In this document: positions 55,021 through 64,000 of the stretch, in pieces
How the letters are laid out: each line of letters begins with the position of its first letter
Position numbering within the stretch: the first letter of the stretch is position 1
Source of the DNA: Perkinsela sp. pyNocScin1
Taxonomy: Eukaryota > Euglenozoa > Kinetoplastea > Prokinetoplastida > Perkinselidae
DNA: 64,000 nt
Assembly (NCBI GenBank): GCA_964019655.1
Contig: CAXHTR010000008.1
Span: 310,001 to 374,000 of the forward strand
Reading direction: 5' to 3'
Translations under genes and position numbers: made by a program
Notes under the pieces: model-generated
Database searches by the model: none
The model's input: only the letters and a program-made list of their open reading frames with translations
What the model was told of the DNA's origin: nothing

Positions 55021-56676
55021 TTATTGAAAGCACAAGAGTGTCTCATCATACTCTCCTGGAGCCTCGTACCCCATTAGATTTATAAACGTGGCTGTCACAT
55101 TTGACAGGCCCGGATTTTCAATGTCCATCCGCATAATGGCATTTTCCGGAACGTTTGGTCCGCCAAAAACCACAGGGACTGCAGCAAGCGTATGGGATGT
55201 GAGGGGCAAAATCTCTCCATCTTTGTTTCGGAGTGGCTCCCCTTTCGAGTTTCGCTGCGTCATATCGTCAGCGTTACCGTGGTCAGCAGTGATGAGGTAG
55301 GATCCACCGATCTCATCAACAACCTTTAGGAGCTTACCGATACATTCATCTAGAACTTCAACAGCGATCCGCGTAGCGTCAAGCAAGCCAGTGTGGCCAA
55401 CCATATCCCCATTCGCCAGGTTGATACGAACCATATCGTAGCGACCACTTCGTAAAGCATCGATCGCAGCGTCGGTGATTTCTCGAGCGCGCATCTCTGG
55501 CCTGTCTGCAAAGTAAATGCTTGTATCGCGAATTTCGCAGTAGTCTTCAAGCTCCTCTGAGAACTTTCCGCTACGATTACCGTTCCAAAAGTACGTAACA
55601 TGGCCGAACTTCTGCGTTTCACTGCACGCGAAGACACGAAGCCCTGTTCGAGCAAGGTACTCGCCACTTGTGTTTTCGATGAAAGGCGGATCAACGAGAT
55701 AGCTTTTCGGGATATTCTGGTCACCGTCGTAGCGAATCATACCAGCATAGTTTACGCTAGGGCGGCGCTGCCTATCAAATTTGTCAAAGGTATCGTCTTC
55801 AAAGGCTCGTGAAATCTCAATGACACGGTCACCACGAAAATTCATACAGAGAACGGCGTCGCCATCCAATATTTTCCCAACTGGCTCACTGCACGAATCA
55901 ACAATACAAAATGGTGGAATGTACTGATCAGAGCATCCGTGAGTGGCTTTTAATTGTGAAACTGCCTCATGAGCACATTGAAACGTGTGTTCACATTGTC
56001 CCAAGACATGGGCGTTCCATCCGCGCTGTACGATGCCCCAGTCAGCCTCATATCTATCCATCGTCACAAACATCCGACCGCCTCCGCTCGCTATTTGGAT
56101 ATCTGCCCCAAGTTTTCGGTGCTCGGCCATAAAATTTTCCATCTTGGCTATGTAATCAAAGCTCGTTCCTTCGGGGACATCTCTGCCGTCAAGAAGGATG
56201 TGCAAGCGAATGTGACGTGCACCATCAACCACAGCTTGCTTCATAATGTTCTCCCAGTGGCTGGTATGACTATGCACTCCACCATCACTCAAGAGGCCGA
56301 TGAGGTGAAGAGTTTTACCTTCCGAAAATGCCGCGTGAAGGTGCTTGTATCCCGCTGATTGAAACATGGATTTACTTTTGAACGCATTTTCAACGAGCGA
56401 AGAGCCCTGGGCGACAACACGACCACATCCTAGCGTATTATGACCGACCTCGCTGTTGCCCATGTCTGCATCTGATGGCAGGCCAACGGCTTTTCCGTGT
56501 GCTTTGACACAGCCATATCGAGGGCCCTTAAAGAGATCGTCCATAACGGGGGTTTGCGCAATGTTCACAGCGTTAAATGCGTCTAAGCGCCCAACACCAA
56601 TTCCATCAAGAACAACCAGCAACACAGGTTTTGTGCTCTCTATTTTTGGGTGCCGACACAAAGTCTTGGATGACAT
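55021..56676 (-). CDS. Cofactor-independent phosphoglycerate mutase (iPGM)
   Basis: 551 residues. It has the alkaline-phosphatase-like metal site with VVLDGIGVG, the catalytic Ser75 in DADMGNSEVGHNTLG, VHSHTSHWENIM, LLDGRDVPEGTS and the ADHGNADDM metal motif near the end. It converts 3-phosphoglycerate to 2-phosphoglycerate in glycolysis. The plant and trypanosomatid type needs no 2,3-bisphosphoglycerate. The protein ends LLCFQ, with no PTS1 tripeptide, so cytosolic as in trypanosomes. Confidence 0.95.
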   Translation of the reverse strand: MSSKTLCRHPKIESTKPVLLVVLDGIGVGRLDAFNAVNIAQTPVMDDLFKGPRYGCVKAHGKAVGLPSDADMGNSEVGHNTLGCGRVVAQGSSLVENAFKSKSMFQSAGYKHLHAAFSEGKTLHLIGLLSDGGVHSHTSHWENIMKQAVVDGARHIRLHILLDGRDVPEGTSFDYIAKMENFMAEHRKLGADIQIASGGGRMFVTMDRYEADWGIVQRGWNAHVLGQCEHTFQCAHEAVSQLKATHGCSDQYIPPFCIVDSCSEPVGKILDGDAVLCMNFRGDRVIEISRAFEDDTFDKFDRQRRPSVNYAGMIRYDGDQNIPKSYLVDPPFIENTSGEYLARTGLRVFACSETQKFGHVTYFWNGNRSGKFSEELEDYCEIRDTSIYFADRPEMRAREITDAAIDALRSGRYDMVRINLANGDMVGHTGLLDATRIAVEVLDECIGKLLKVVDEIGGSYLITADHGNADDMTQRNSKGEPLRNKDGEILPLTSHTLAAVPVVFGGPNVPENAIMRMDIENPGLSNVTATFINLMGYEAPGEYDETLLCFQ

Positions 56677-56723
56677 TAACGACTAGAAAGTATTTATATA
56701 CCAAATGAAAGAAATGAGCTCTT

Positions 56724-59700
56724 TTACAGAATTGGTAAATATGAATAGTGATAAATCTTAAATCGTACTGGAGGAACATCGACGTCGACGTCATCAGCTG
56801 CGCATAAGAGCTCAAAGTCGAGGTACGCAACGTGTTCTGGTATTTCTTTCTTAGATGCAAGTTTGACAGCCTCCGTTACCGTAAGTGCTAGCACTTCAGA
56901 CCGCTTCGAGCTAAAGAGCGAGTACACTATGGCAACACCACAGCTAAGCATAGAAACGGTGATTCGATGCTCTTGTTCGAAATAGCTAAGGAGCTCCTTC
57001 ACTGTGATATTTCGGCCAAAGTCGACATCAAAACGACTCCACAGAGTCCATTTGTGCTTAAAAGGGTCATCAGCTGGCCCATATGCGCTCACCTTTGGTT
57101 GTAGTGGCTCACTGAATGCCGTAAATCCTATTGCAAAGTTGAGAAACGCATTCTTGAACGCTTCTACGGGCGTCTTTCGAACGCTATGCATTATTATTTT
57201 TGAGAGCTCGATCATCACGAGACCAACGATTGAGGAAGTCGTCGTTATCATTGCAGGGATGATTCGGCCTGCGATTCGCTTGGTGCTGTGAAAGTCTGTT
57301 CTATCGATTCCATAATTAGATGCTCGGACGTTTGAGCATGTGGTTATGAACTGAATGTGAAAATTAGCGTCATCATCCTTTTCAAAGCCTATTGGGCGGA
57401 GCCTTTCTTTGAGACCTTGTGCATGCGCACTTTCGAAAACGCTGTCAAAAGTCAGCTCATCGATCAATTCTTCGTCACTACGATTTCGCTTTTTCGTTCC
57501 ATCGGCGGCCTCGCCATCAGTCTTCGCGATGCTGTCAGTATTCGCCGCGGCAAAGCTAAGGATATCAGCTTCAGAGGTGACTGCTTCATGCACAGAGAAA
57601 GCCTCGCGGAAAAGCATTGCAGCTGAAACTACAAATGCTGCATGATCTTCATTCTGTGGGTCAAACTCAATGCAAATAGGCTGCTTTTTCGTACCGGACC
57701 AAAAAGGCTTGCCCTCGGAGGTAAGTGAGTTCGGCGGGAATGTTGTGAGGAGGTCACGAATCGCACGAAGAAAGAGCTCATCGAAAAGCTTCCGTGCCAT
57801 CAAAGAGCAATCACGAGCTGTTTTTGGCGCAGACGAAAGAATGTTGAAGACGCTCTTGAGTGAGGCGTCTTTTGTTGATGGGTCTCGATCAATCTGCTCC
57901 ATGAATTTGGCTCGGTCAGTGAGAAACTGCTTTGCCTGTAGGATTTGTGTGAAAAATAAGCCTTCGAAGGAGTCTCTTGCCCACTGTATGCAGTGCTCAA
58001 TTTTTGACGGGAAATTCTTCAAAGTACACACTGGAATCGCCTTCTCCGGGGGGTCAATGCTGCTGCTGTAGCTCTCTGTAAGCTCTGGCACAACGACCTG
58101 CAAGTTCGCTGAAGACCCAAGCGTACCGCTGTCTATCAAAGGCTTCCGGTAGTACACGCATCGGTTGTCTACCCATTGTCTTGATTCTACGTTGTCAAGC
58201 GCTGTGCAAACTCCATCGAGATTCTCCCAAAAGTTGTCAGTAAAAATTTCCGTGGATTCACTGCTCACTTTTTCTTGTAATGGCACTATGTTTATGCCAG
58301 CATTCATCGATCTAGCTCGGTCTGCTGCGCAGAGAGACTTGAATTTGCCAATATCAGAATCGCGAAATAAAAATTGCCGAGACAGATTCGATTTTTCGAT
58401 TGTATCCATGTCTGTTATGAAAACTTTTCCGTCGGGTGAGCAACCGACGCCACTCATAGCAAAGTTTTTGACGAGCTCACAACCAAGCGCACCCGCACCG
58501 ACAATGAAATATTTTTGCTTGCTGAAGAGGTCATTGTACGGCCCAAAGAGACGCTGCTGGCCGCAATATCGACCTGTGTTCTTATGTTCATAGGATTGCA
58601 TGACTTCATCAGGTGGCAAGATTTCGCGCGCATCAAAGTAATAAAACTGTTGGATCGGTGTGAATTTATTACAAATTCCTTTTAGCGCCTCGTGAGCCGC
58701 CATGCCCCCAAGGAAGGATGACAAGCCAACAAAAGACCCAGTTGAGCACCGTGCGAAGCGCTTAATAAGTTCAACATTATCTTTCGATGGCTCAGGCAAA
58801 TCTGTAATACCATTCACCACATACTCGGCATCAGTATCATTGGGTCCTGGTAGTCTTTTGAAAGCTGACGTGAAATCATGCACTGAACGAAAGAATTGAT
58901 GGAGCAATAACCCATCTTCAAACTTTGCGAAGTCTGACGGAACAATAGTCGGCGCCTGGATTTGACTCTCTAAAGATTCGAAAGAGAAAATGCTCTCTTG
59001 CTTGACCCCTATTATCTGCCCTCCACCTTGGTAAGGTGTCGGAATTTCGGCTTCAATCGTAAAAGAGTATGGTGACTTTACGTCCTTGACATACAGCCTT
59101 TTTCTATTGAAGTCTTGCAATGGGTTCATCATATTCTTGAATTCCACAATATCACCACATTCTAGACCATGCTTTTGATCGTCAAAGCACTTCACTGTTC
59201 CATCTTCGCCTATCGCTTCGATCAGGCATGGGGAGAAGTCTTCACCATTCTTGTCATGAACTCGAAAAGACTGGCCAAAATCGACAAAAATGCATCCAGC
59301 AACACCGTAGCTTTCAATCAGTACGAAGCCTGTTTCATGGGAACGGCAAGATTTATTGAGCTGAATTACGTCATTTTCAGAAAATGGATGGTTGACAACG
59401 ATAGTAATGCATGAATTTTTGATTTCATCCATGGGAATGGCTGCAATATTCTGATAATTAAGCACTTGAACATCAATACTTGGGTTGAGCTCGGTGAGCT
59501 TTAAAGAAATGAAGCTTCCTCTTACTTTGCCAACATCTCCCTCGTCAGCAAAGAAATTTGTGCTTAAATCATCGTAAGAAATCACTGCATTATCAAGAAG
59601 CTTAATTCTCGCGACACCGATGAGTGCGAGATTTTTGGCGATTTCAATTCCGGGACCTGATAAACCTACCAGGAGAACTTCCGCGTTTGAGATCTTCGAC

Positions 59701-59759
59701 TGCGCATCTGAGCCAACGGTGAACTCTTGACGGCTGTACAGCTGCTTGTCGTACGACAT
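56724..59759 (-). CDS. UBA1: Ubiquitin-activating enzyme E1 (UBA1)
   Basis: 1011 residues, the usual length. There are two ThiF folds: the inactive N-terminal one with VLLVGLSGPGIEIAKNL, and the active one with IVGAGALGCELVKNFAMSG (about 419-437) plus DMDTIEKSNLSRQFLFR. The catalytic cysteine is Cys578 in AIPVCTLKNFP, followed by the four-helix segment. The C-terminal ubiquitin-fold domain ends VPPVRFKIYHY. It starts ubiquitin conjugation by making the ubiquitin thioester. Confidence 0.95.
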   Translation of the reverse strand: MSYDKQLYSRQEFTVGSDAQSKISNAEVLLVGLSGPGIEIAKNLALIGVARIKLLDNAVISYDDLSTNFFADEGDVGKVRGSFISLKLTELNPSIDVQVLNYQNIAAIPMDEIKNSCITIVVNHPFSENDVIQLNKSCRSHETGFVLIESYGVAGCIFVDFGQSFRVHDKNGEDFSPCLIEAIGEDGTVKCFDDQKHGLECGDIVEFKNMMNPLQDFNRKRLYVKDVKSPYSFTIEAEIPTPYQGGGQIIGVKQESIFSFESLESQIQAPTIVPSDFAKFEDGLLLHQFFRSVHDFTSAFKRLPGPNDTDAEYVVNGITDLPEPSKDNVELIKRFARCSTGSFVGLSSFLGGMAAHEALKGICNKFTPIQQFYYFDAREILPPDEVMQSYEHKNTGRYCGQQRLFGPYNDLFSKQKYFIVGAGALGCELVKNFAMSGVGCSPDGKVFITDMDTIEKSNLSRQFLFRDSDIGKFKSLCAADRARSMNAGINIVPLQEKVSSESTEIFTDNFWENLDGVCTALDNVESRQWVDNRCVYYRKPLIDSGTLGSSANLQVVVPELTESYSSSIDPPEKAIPVCTLKNFPSKIEHCIQWARDSFEGLFFTQILQAKQFLTDRAKFMEQIDRDPSTKDASLKSVFNILSSAPKTARDCSLMARKLFDELFLRAIRDLLTTFPPNSLTSEGKPFWSGTKKQPICIEFDPQNEDHAAFVVSAAMLFREAFSVHEAVTSEADILSFAAANTDSIAKTDGEAADGTKKRNRSDEELIDELTFDSVFESAHAQGLKERLRPIGFEKDDDANFHIQFITTCSNVRASNYGIDRTDFHSTKRIAGRIIPAMITTTSSIVGLVMIELSKIIMHSVRKTPVEAFKNAFLNFAIGFTAFSEPLQPKVSAYGPADDPFKHKWTLWSRFDVDFGRNITVKELLSYFEQEHRITVSMLSCGVAIVYSLFSSKRSEVLALTVTEAVKLASKKEIPEHVAYLDFELLCAADDVDVDVPPVRFKIYHYSYLPIL

Positions 59760-59896
59760 CGTTATTGATTAAAATTGATGTAAGCTTGTACATATGTGTG
59801 TTTATTCTACCTGATCAGAGTTATAGCCTACCGATGGAAAATTTGAGGCCCTCTTGCTTATATTACATGATGACCTTATTCAGTCCATAAAAATAG

Positions 59897-61210
59897 TCAA
59901 TCAAATGATTTCTCGATAGGCTCGATTGGCTGCCTCACTATACCATCCGAAAGGTCCAAAGGCGGAAAAGCGTTGGACCCTGATAGATTCAATATATCGT
60001 GATCAATGTACACACAACCATTGATGTACTTTTGGATAACTAGCGGCAACAGCACTGCGTCTCTTAATAAACCAGAGGATTCGAAATAAGTCGAGCCTGA
60101 GGATAGCTTCACAAGATCTTTACAGCTTTCCCAAAGGTCTTGAATGCATACTCTTTCCTTATGCTCCTTCAGTAGCAATTGGTGCAATGCTATCATATTT
60201 CGCAAAACAATGAGCCTCGAGTTCACTACTTGTAGGGCAACGTTCAGTCTTAAAAAGCAATTCATATCAGCTTCACACGCTGCATCGAAAACATCAACTC
60301 TTCCCGATAGAATCCCTGCAACGACTCCTTTGAGTAAAGACAAGGTGCTCGAATTTGATGCTCGAATATGGGCTCTCGGAACAAATCCTCTAGATAATTG
60401 CGAAACGCTGAAAAAAAATAGGGCCTTTTCATGAATCGAGCTCGTATTGAGTGCAGTGGCCTTAGCAAAAGCCCTTTCTGCCCCTTGTAGATTACCACTG
60501 TTAAAGAGGTAAATCCCGTAGTAGAAGTACAGTGCCGACGATTTCTCCATGTTTGAATGTGCGACGATCGAGTTTATATCCCGAGTTTTTATATCAAGAC
60601 CAGCTGTGAATGGATTGACCCTCCATATTTCAATCAGCACATCTCCAATGATGCTCTTTATCGTATTAGCGACGAGAGAAGATCTTTTTTTAATCTTCAA
60701 AAGTGATTTTTTGAAGTGGAAATAGCATTTGGTGAGTATTTTTGTATAAAGGGATATGGGGTCGAAATCAAAGCTACCGAGAGAGCTCAGATGTCTCACA
60801 CTTCTGCGCATGCGCCGCAATAGCACTATCAAGAGTTGTATATCACAGAAGAAACCTCTTTCGGCCTCTGTATTTTGAATTGCATCAAGAAAAAAATTCA
60901 ACGTGATATTTGCTCTTTCGACTGCCAGGAGAATGCATTTCCGAAAGCAATGAGGCCTTTCCATAGCTTTGTGCTCGAGAAAATTACAGTTTGAAAGCAG
61001 CGCACAGATCATAACCCATTTTTCCAACCCTTGAGAATCATTTATCGCTATAGCACTGTCAATCAAGTGAGATTGCGCAAGATTGGTGCTTTCTTTCATG
61101 TCATCGAAGCCACACACTTTACTGTGTGCAATCATATTCAAAGCAAGGACTGCCTTGACGCAATCTTCATCGCAGTAGCCTTCACGAAAATGACGTAAAG
61201 CTGATTCCAT
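59897..61210 (-). CDS. PCID2 / Thp1-like PCI protein (TREX-2 complex)
   Basis: 437 residues, helical. The repeat region has YFYYGIYLFNSGNLQGAERAF, then LLKGVVAGILSGRVDVFDAA, LRLNVALQVVNSRLIVLRNM and a winged-helix end. The last stretch, YINGCVYIDHDILNLSG...NAFPPL, matches the PCID2 end YMGHVKGYISHQHQKLVVS...NPFPPL. PCID2/Thp1 is the PCI subunit of TREX-2, coupling transcription and mRNA export at the nuclear pore. Similar PCI proteins (Rpn3, CSN12) are less likely because of the NxFPPL end. Confidence 0.75.
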   Translation of the reverse strand: MESALRHFREGYCDEDCVKAVLALNMIAHSKVCGFDDMKESTNLAQSHLIDSAIAINDSQGLEKWVMICALLSNCNFLEHKAMERPHCFRKCILLAVERANITLNFFLDAIQNTEAERGFFCDIQLLIVLLRRMRRSVRHLSSLGSFDFDPISLYTKILTKCYFHFKKSLLKIKKRSSLVANTIKSIIGDVLIEIWRVNPFTAGLDIKTRDINSIVAHSNMEKSSALYFYYGIYLFNSGNLQGAERAFAKATALNTSSIHEKALFFFSVSQLSRGFVPRAHIRASNSSTLSLLKGVVAGILSGRVDVFDAACEADMNCFLRLNVALQVVNSRLIVLRNMIALHQLLLKEHKERVCIQDLWESCKDLVKLSSGSTYFESSGLLRDAVLLPLVIQKYINGCVYIDHDILNLSGSNAFPPLDLSDGIVRQPIEPIEKSFD

Positions 61211-61283
61211 TAGTTAGAGAGCTAATTATTGGGATTACAACTTTGATTAAGACTTTTCTAGAATAACAAGGTTGGCACGAGAG

Positions 61284-63599
61284 CTACTCCGGCTCTCTCA
61301 ACGCATCAACTAGTGGGATACAACCTTCCCAAATTCCTAGGATCTTTTCTGAAGAAGAGGGCCTTTTCATGAAAGGCAGATTACAATCTACCGCGGCGGT
61401 CCGTCGAGAATGATCTATGACGATATTGTGGGTCACAAGTATTTCATCTTCGCAGATTATCTCCGCCTCATAAAGAAATTTCAGAATGTGCGGCATCCGC
61501 GACTCTAAACTTGGATATTCGGACAGCTCTACCAGCAGTAAAAAGATCCTTGGATATGATTGCTTTGAATGAAATTCGCTTTCCATGCAATTTCCACATC
61601 CCCCAAAGCGCTCTTCCATAAGAAAAGACGAGAAGACAGTTATGTATTGCTTGAATATCTTTTGAGCGGCTTTTCCATACCTGAGCTTTTCATCATTCAG
61701 GTGACCTATGAGCTCTTCACTTGCTTTCATGGCAATACGAAAAAGTGCAACCATGAATGCAGAGCCGAATTCGAAAGGTGACTCATTGTGCAAGAACTTA
61801 ACCTGGCTCAATGAAACGCGCAGATCATTATCATCAAAGCACATTCTTGTTTCTAGACATGTGCTCGAATCAATTATCGATTTTAGATGATTGCCATCGG
61901 AAGCAGGATGATCTGCGAGGCGAGATGAAACAGAGGAGTCGAGGAGACTGAAAAGATCATCAAACATCTTCAAAGAATGGTCTTCCCCACAAAAGGTATT
62001 CTCCGACGAGACACTCAGCCCGTAATTGTTCGAGCTGATTTCTTTTTCCTGTGCGTAATTGTTTTCCTGATTCACATTACCCACTAATCTTTTTGAAAAC
62101 TCGTCGAAGTCTTCAATTATGTCATCAGAGCACCAACGAGGCTTCTCACCAACTGATAATGACCTCTTGAGAAGAGAATTGCATGGCACATTTTCTTTGA
62201 TATCCTGCGAGGAACGTAAAGAATCCAGGAAGCCGAGAAGAAGATTTTCCATGGGCTGAGAGCATTCGAAGCTATCGCGTGCATTTTCCGGGATTTGTTC
62301 AGTACGATCGGTCAGCGAGTGCATGGAGAGATAAAATTTGGTCAATGCCGCAAGAGTCACGCCATTCTTTTTTTTGCGACTGCTATGACTATCCTGCAGC
62401 ATTGCCAATGTCCGCATCAGTTCAGGGACATCAAGAAGGTCTCGGATTTTCATGAGAATCACCGAGGATGATTGATTTATATCAGCTACTGCAACCAAGG
62501 GCATTCTTATGTCAAAATGGTTAATGATTCGATTCATCTCTTCGTTGTCGTAAGCTGAATCTTGCTGAGAAAGGTTATCATCGTGAATGATTGTGTATGC
62601 TCTTATGCAGTCTTCGAGAGAATCAAAATCGAAATTCTCCCTCATGACCGAGAATATGTCCTCAGAACATATGGAAATTCCAGAGTACCTGGTATACGAA
62701 GAAACTTTCAATGAAGGCGCAGAGTCACTTTTAACCAAAGCTGAAGCTCGTAGAGTTGCATGCTTCCAAAAACTTTGCCCAATGTGCATATACGACCTGG
62801 ATATGTCGATTTTTCCCGACTTTATACCATGTTTGCCCTTGGTACTCATACTTTTACCAAAAAGCCCGGGGTATGACACTTTTCCGAGTAGGTAGCACCC
62901 GTTTTCTGTTGATACTGTGGTGAAGCAATCATCATTTTTCACGTGCATTGCAGCTGCAGTTGACTCGCTAGATCCCGAGCGTATCTGAGAGACATATTGG
63001 GTCCCGATCATGGTGCTTAGAAGCTTTGGGTTTTGAATTCGCTCAGTTAGATGATGCTGGATTTCCTTGCGAAGATTCTTGTACTTGAACAGAAGTGTAT
63101 CACCTTCTAAAAAAACAAAGTCATGCAAGTTATTTCTCTGCGCCTTCTCTGCTATTTGAGGCTTTTTATTGGGTGAAAGAAGCCACGACATCATACTTGG
63201 ATTGTTTCCGATTTCTCGAAGAGCATCACCCAACGTCGAGCATCTGCTCGATGCTGATCGATGAACATAGATTATGGGTTTGGCCTTATCTAGATTAACA
63301 GATTCGCGTGAAAATTCGCTTACAGAACCATATTTCGTTGAAATATATCTATCGATGGCCTCGGAGAAGCTAGCGCAAAATAGCATGATACGGTTAATTC
63401 CGTTGTTGAGAAGAAAAGAAATGATTTCGTCTATGAGGAGAGTAACTGTGATAGTCGTTCCCCCATTCGGTCCTTTCCCAGATGTATTTTCACGAGTATT
63501 CGCTGGTACAAGGGAAAGAGGAAATCCACGAGGTAAGTTCTGATTTCCAGCTCCAAGGAAATTGCAGAGAACCAAAGCAGATAAATCACTCTCTTCCAT
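61284..63599 (-). CDS. Translation initiation factor eIF2B epsilon subunit
   Basis: 771 residues from ATG 63599; a TTG at 63614 in the same frame is not likely to be used. The nucleotidyltransferase-like N-terminal domain begins LSALVLCNFLGAGNQNLP. It has STLGDALREIG and then SGISICSEDIFSVMRENFDF, matching eIF2B-epsilon HISICSPxVxxLFxxNFDY. A W2/eIF5C HEAT domain ends the protein (about 620-760: FMVALFRIAM, ILKFLYEAEIICEDEILV). The epsilon subunit is the guanine-exchange catalyst for eIF2. The middle beta-helix region is shortened and divergent. Confidence 0.8.
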   Translation of the reverse strand: MEESDLSALVLCNFLGAGNQNLPRGFPLSLVPANTRENTSGKGPNGGTTITVTLLIDEIISFLLNNGINRIMLFCASFSEAIDRYISTKYGSVSEFSRESVNLDKAKPIIYVHRSASSRCSTLGDALREIGNNPSMMSWLLSPNKKPQIAEKAQRNNLHDFVFLEGDTLLFKYKNLRKEIQHHLTERIQNPKLLSTMIGTQYVSQIRSGSSESTAAAMHVKNDDCFTTVSTENGCYLLGKVSYPGLFGKSMSTKGKHGIKSGKIDISRSYMHIGQSFWKHATLRASALVKSDSAPSLKVSSYTRYSGISICSEDIFSVMRENFDFDSLEDCIRAYTIIHDDNLSQQDSAYDNEEMNRIINHFDIRMPLVAVADINQSSSVILMKIRDLLDVPELMRTLAMLQDSHSSRKKKNGVTLAALTKFYLSMHSLTDRTEQIPENARDSFECSQPMENLLLGFLDSLRSSQDIKENVPCNSLLKRSLSVGEKPRWCSDDIIEDFDEFSKRLVGNVNQENNYAQEKEISSNNYGLSVSSENTFCGEDHSLKMFDDLFSLLDSSVSSRLADHPASDGNHLKSIIDSSTCLETRMCFDDNDLRVSLSQVKFLHNESPFEFGSAFMVALFRIAMKASEELIGHLNDEKLRYGKAAQKIFKQYITVFSSFLMEERFGGCGNCMESEFHSKQSYPRIFLLLVELSEYPSLESRMPHILKFLYEAEIICEDEILVTHNIVIDHSRRTAAVDCNLPFMKRPSSSEKILGIWEGCIPLVDALREPE

Positions 63600-63781
63600 T
63601 TTCGTACAGAACAAAAAGATTTACAAAATGGACTTAATAGCGGGTAATTTCGTGCTGGAAAAATAAGCTTTTGATCCCAATGATGGGCCCAAGCGAATAC
63701 CAAAGTCATATGCATTACGTCTTCGTGTACACGTAGGAATTCTTATGCTAATTTCTTGGGGTTTTCTCCATTAAAATTATT

Positions 63782-63798
63782 CATGAAAAATTTTCATG
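63782..63798. repeat. Near-perfect palindrome in divergent spacer
   Basis: CATGAAAA, A, TTTTCATG: 8-base arms with a one-base centre, in the spacer 63615-63865 between eIF2B-epsilon (-) and the edge gene (+). Confidence 0.5.
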
Positions 63799-63865
63799 TC
63801 ATTACATTTGTGTCACTACAATACGAGCAATGTCGATCAAATGATAAATAAGAAAAATCATATTG

Positions 63866-64000
63866 ATGCCACCTGAAATTATCGACGAACTACGAAGTTT
63901 AGGTAAAAAAATGCCTGATCATCGCACACTGAAGTGTATTATCAATCAATTGAAGGAACAACGTATAGATATACCTAGCGATTTGATGGCTCATGTGACA
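63866..64000 (+). CDS. Start of a gene that runs off the window, 3' partial
   Basis: 45 open codons from ATG 63866: MPPEIIDELRSLG... then MPDHRTLKCIINQLKEQRI, helical and charged. The position, divergent from eIF2B-epsilon after a 250-base spacer, fits a real gene start. No family can be named from so little. Confidence 0.45.
   Translation, partial: MPPEIIDELRSLGKKMPDHRTLKCIINQLKEQRIDIPSDLMAHVT

Noticed and set aside
59787-59794. TGTACATA element
   Set aside because: It is on the + strand while both neighbouring genes are transcribed from the - strand, so it would not be in an mRNA as a PUF site.

Overview
The window is nuclear DNA of a eukaryote with almost no introns. About 41 protein genes sit head to tail with short spacers (mostly 50-250 bases) in strand-coherent runs. 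Many start codons lie a few bases behind a pyrimidine tract ending in AG, which is the layout of a spliced-leader trans-splicing acceptor. Several genes also have lineage flavour: a mitochondrial protein with three ArdC-N-like repeats (RBP38/Tc38 type), a short LRR protein of the bodonid type, a PCNA longer than usual, and a mitochondrial protein with dsRBD-like repeats. I infer a kinetoplastid with a compact genome. A Perkinsela-like prokinetoplastid is my best guess, because there are no flagellar genes here and spacers are tiny, but the sequence does not prove the genus.

Layout: 1-17.3 kb runs on the + strand (PP1, small membrane protein, mitochondrial protein, zuotin, TYW4, two coiled-coil proteins, RRM protein, Eco1-like, LRR, Rab2, WDR12/Ytm1, YTH). 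17.7-20.7 kb is on the - strand (RBP38-like, NSUN2/Trm4). 20.8-22.0 kb is on the + strand (SWIM/Sws1-like). 22.2-26.1 kb is on the - strand (EXO1, V-ATPase c'', UTP15). 26.75-45.1 kb is on the + strand (RAMP4, uL23m, Pumilio, symplekin, PCNA, SPT6, Zn-ribbon membrane protein, unknown, CDC45, two membrane proteins, NAR1). 45.4-63.6 kb is on the - strand (XPC/Rad4, large mitochondrial repeat protein, ERMES-type SMP protein, XRCC2-like, PGAM-i, UBA1, PCID2/Thp1, eIF2B-epsilon). A + strand gene begins at the right edge.

Functional themes: DNA replication and repair (PCNA, CDC45, EXO1, XPC, an XRCC2-like protein, a SWIM protein, Eco1); RNA biology (symplekin, SPT6, YTH, PUF, NSUN2, TYW4, UTP15, WDR12, PCID2); and mitochondrial function (uL23m, RBP38-like, the dsRBD-repeat protein, the SMP protein).

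Points most worth a second look are: a Pumilio protein with an intact eight-repeat code together with four matching UGUANAUA elements 3' of genes at 43-48.5 kb; the dsRBD-repeat mitochondrial protein; an XRCC2-like protein that has lost Walker A, in a genome that also has a SWIM/Sws1-like protein; and three genes with apparent frameshifts (Eco1, LRR, Zn-ribbon). Base composition is uneven: about 14-20.7 kb and 41-52 kb are clearly more GC-rich than 22-33 kb.
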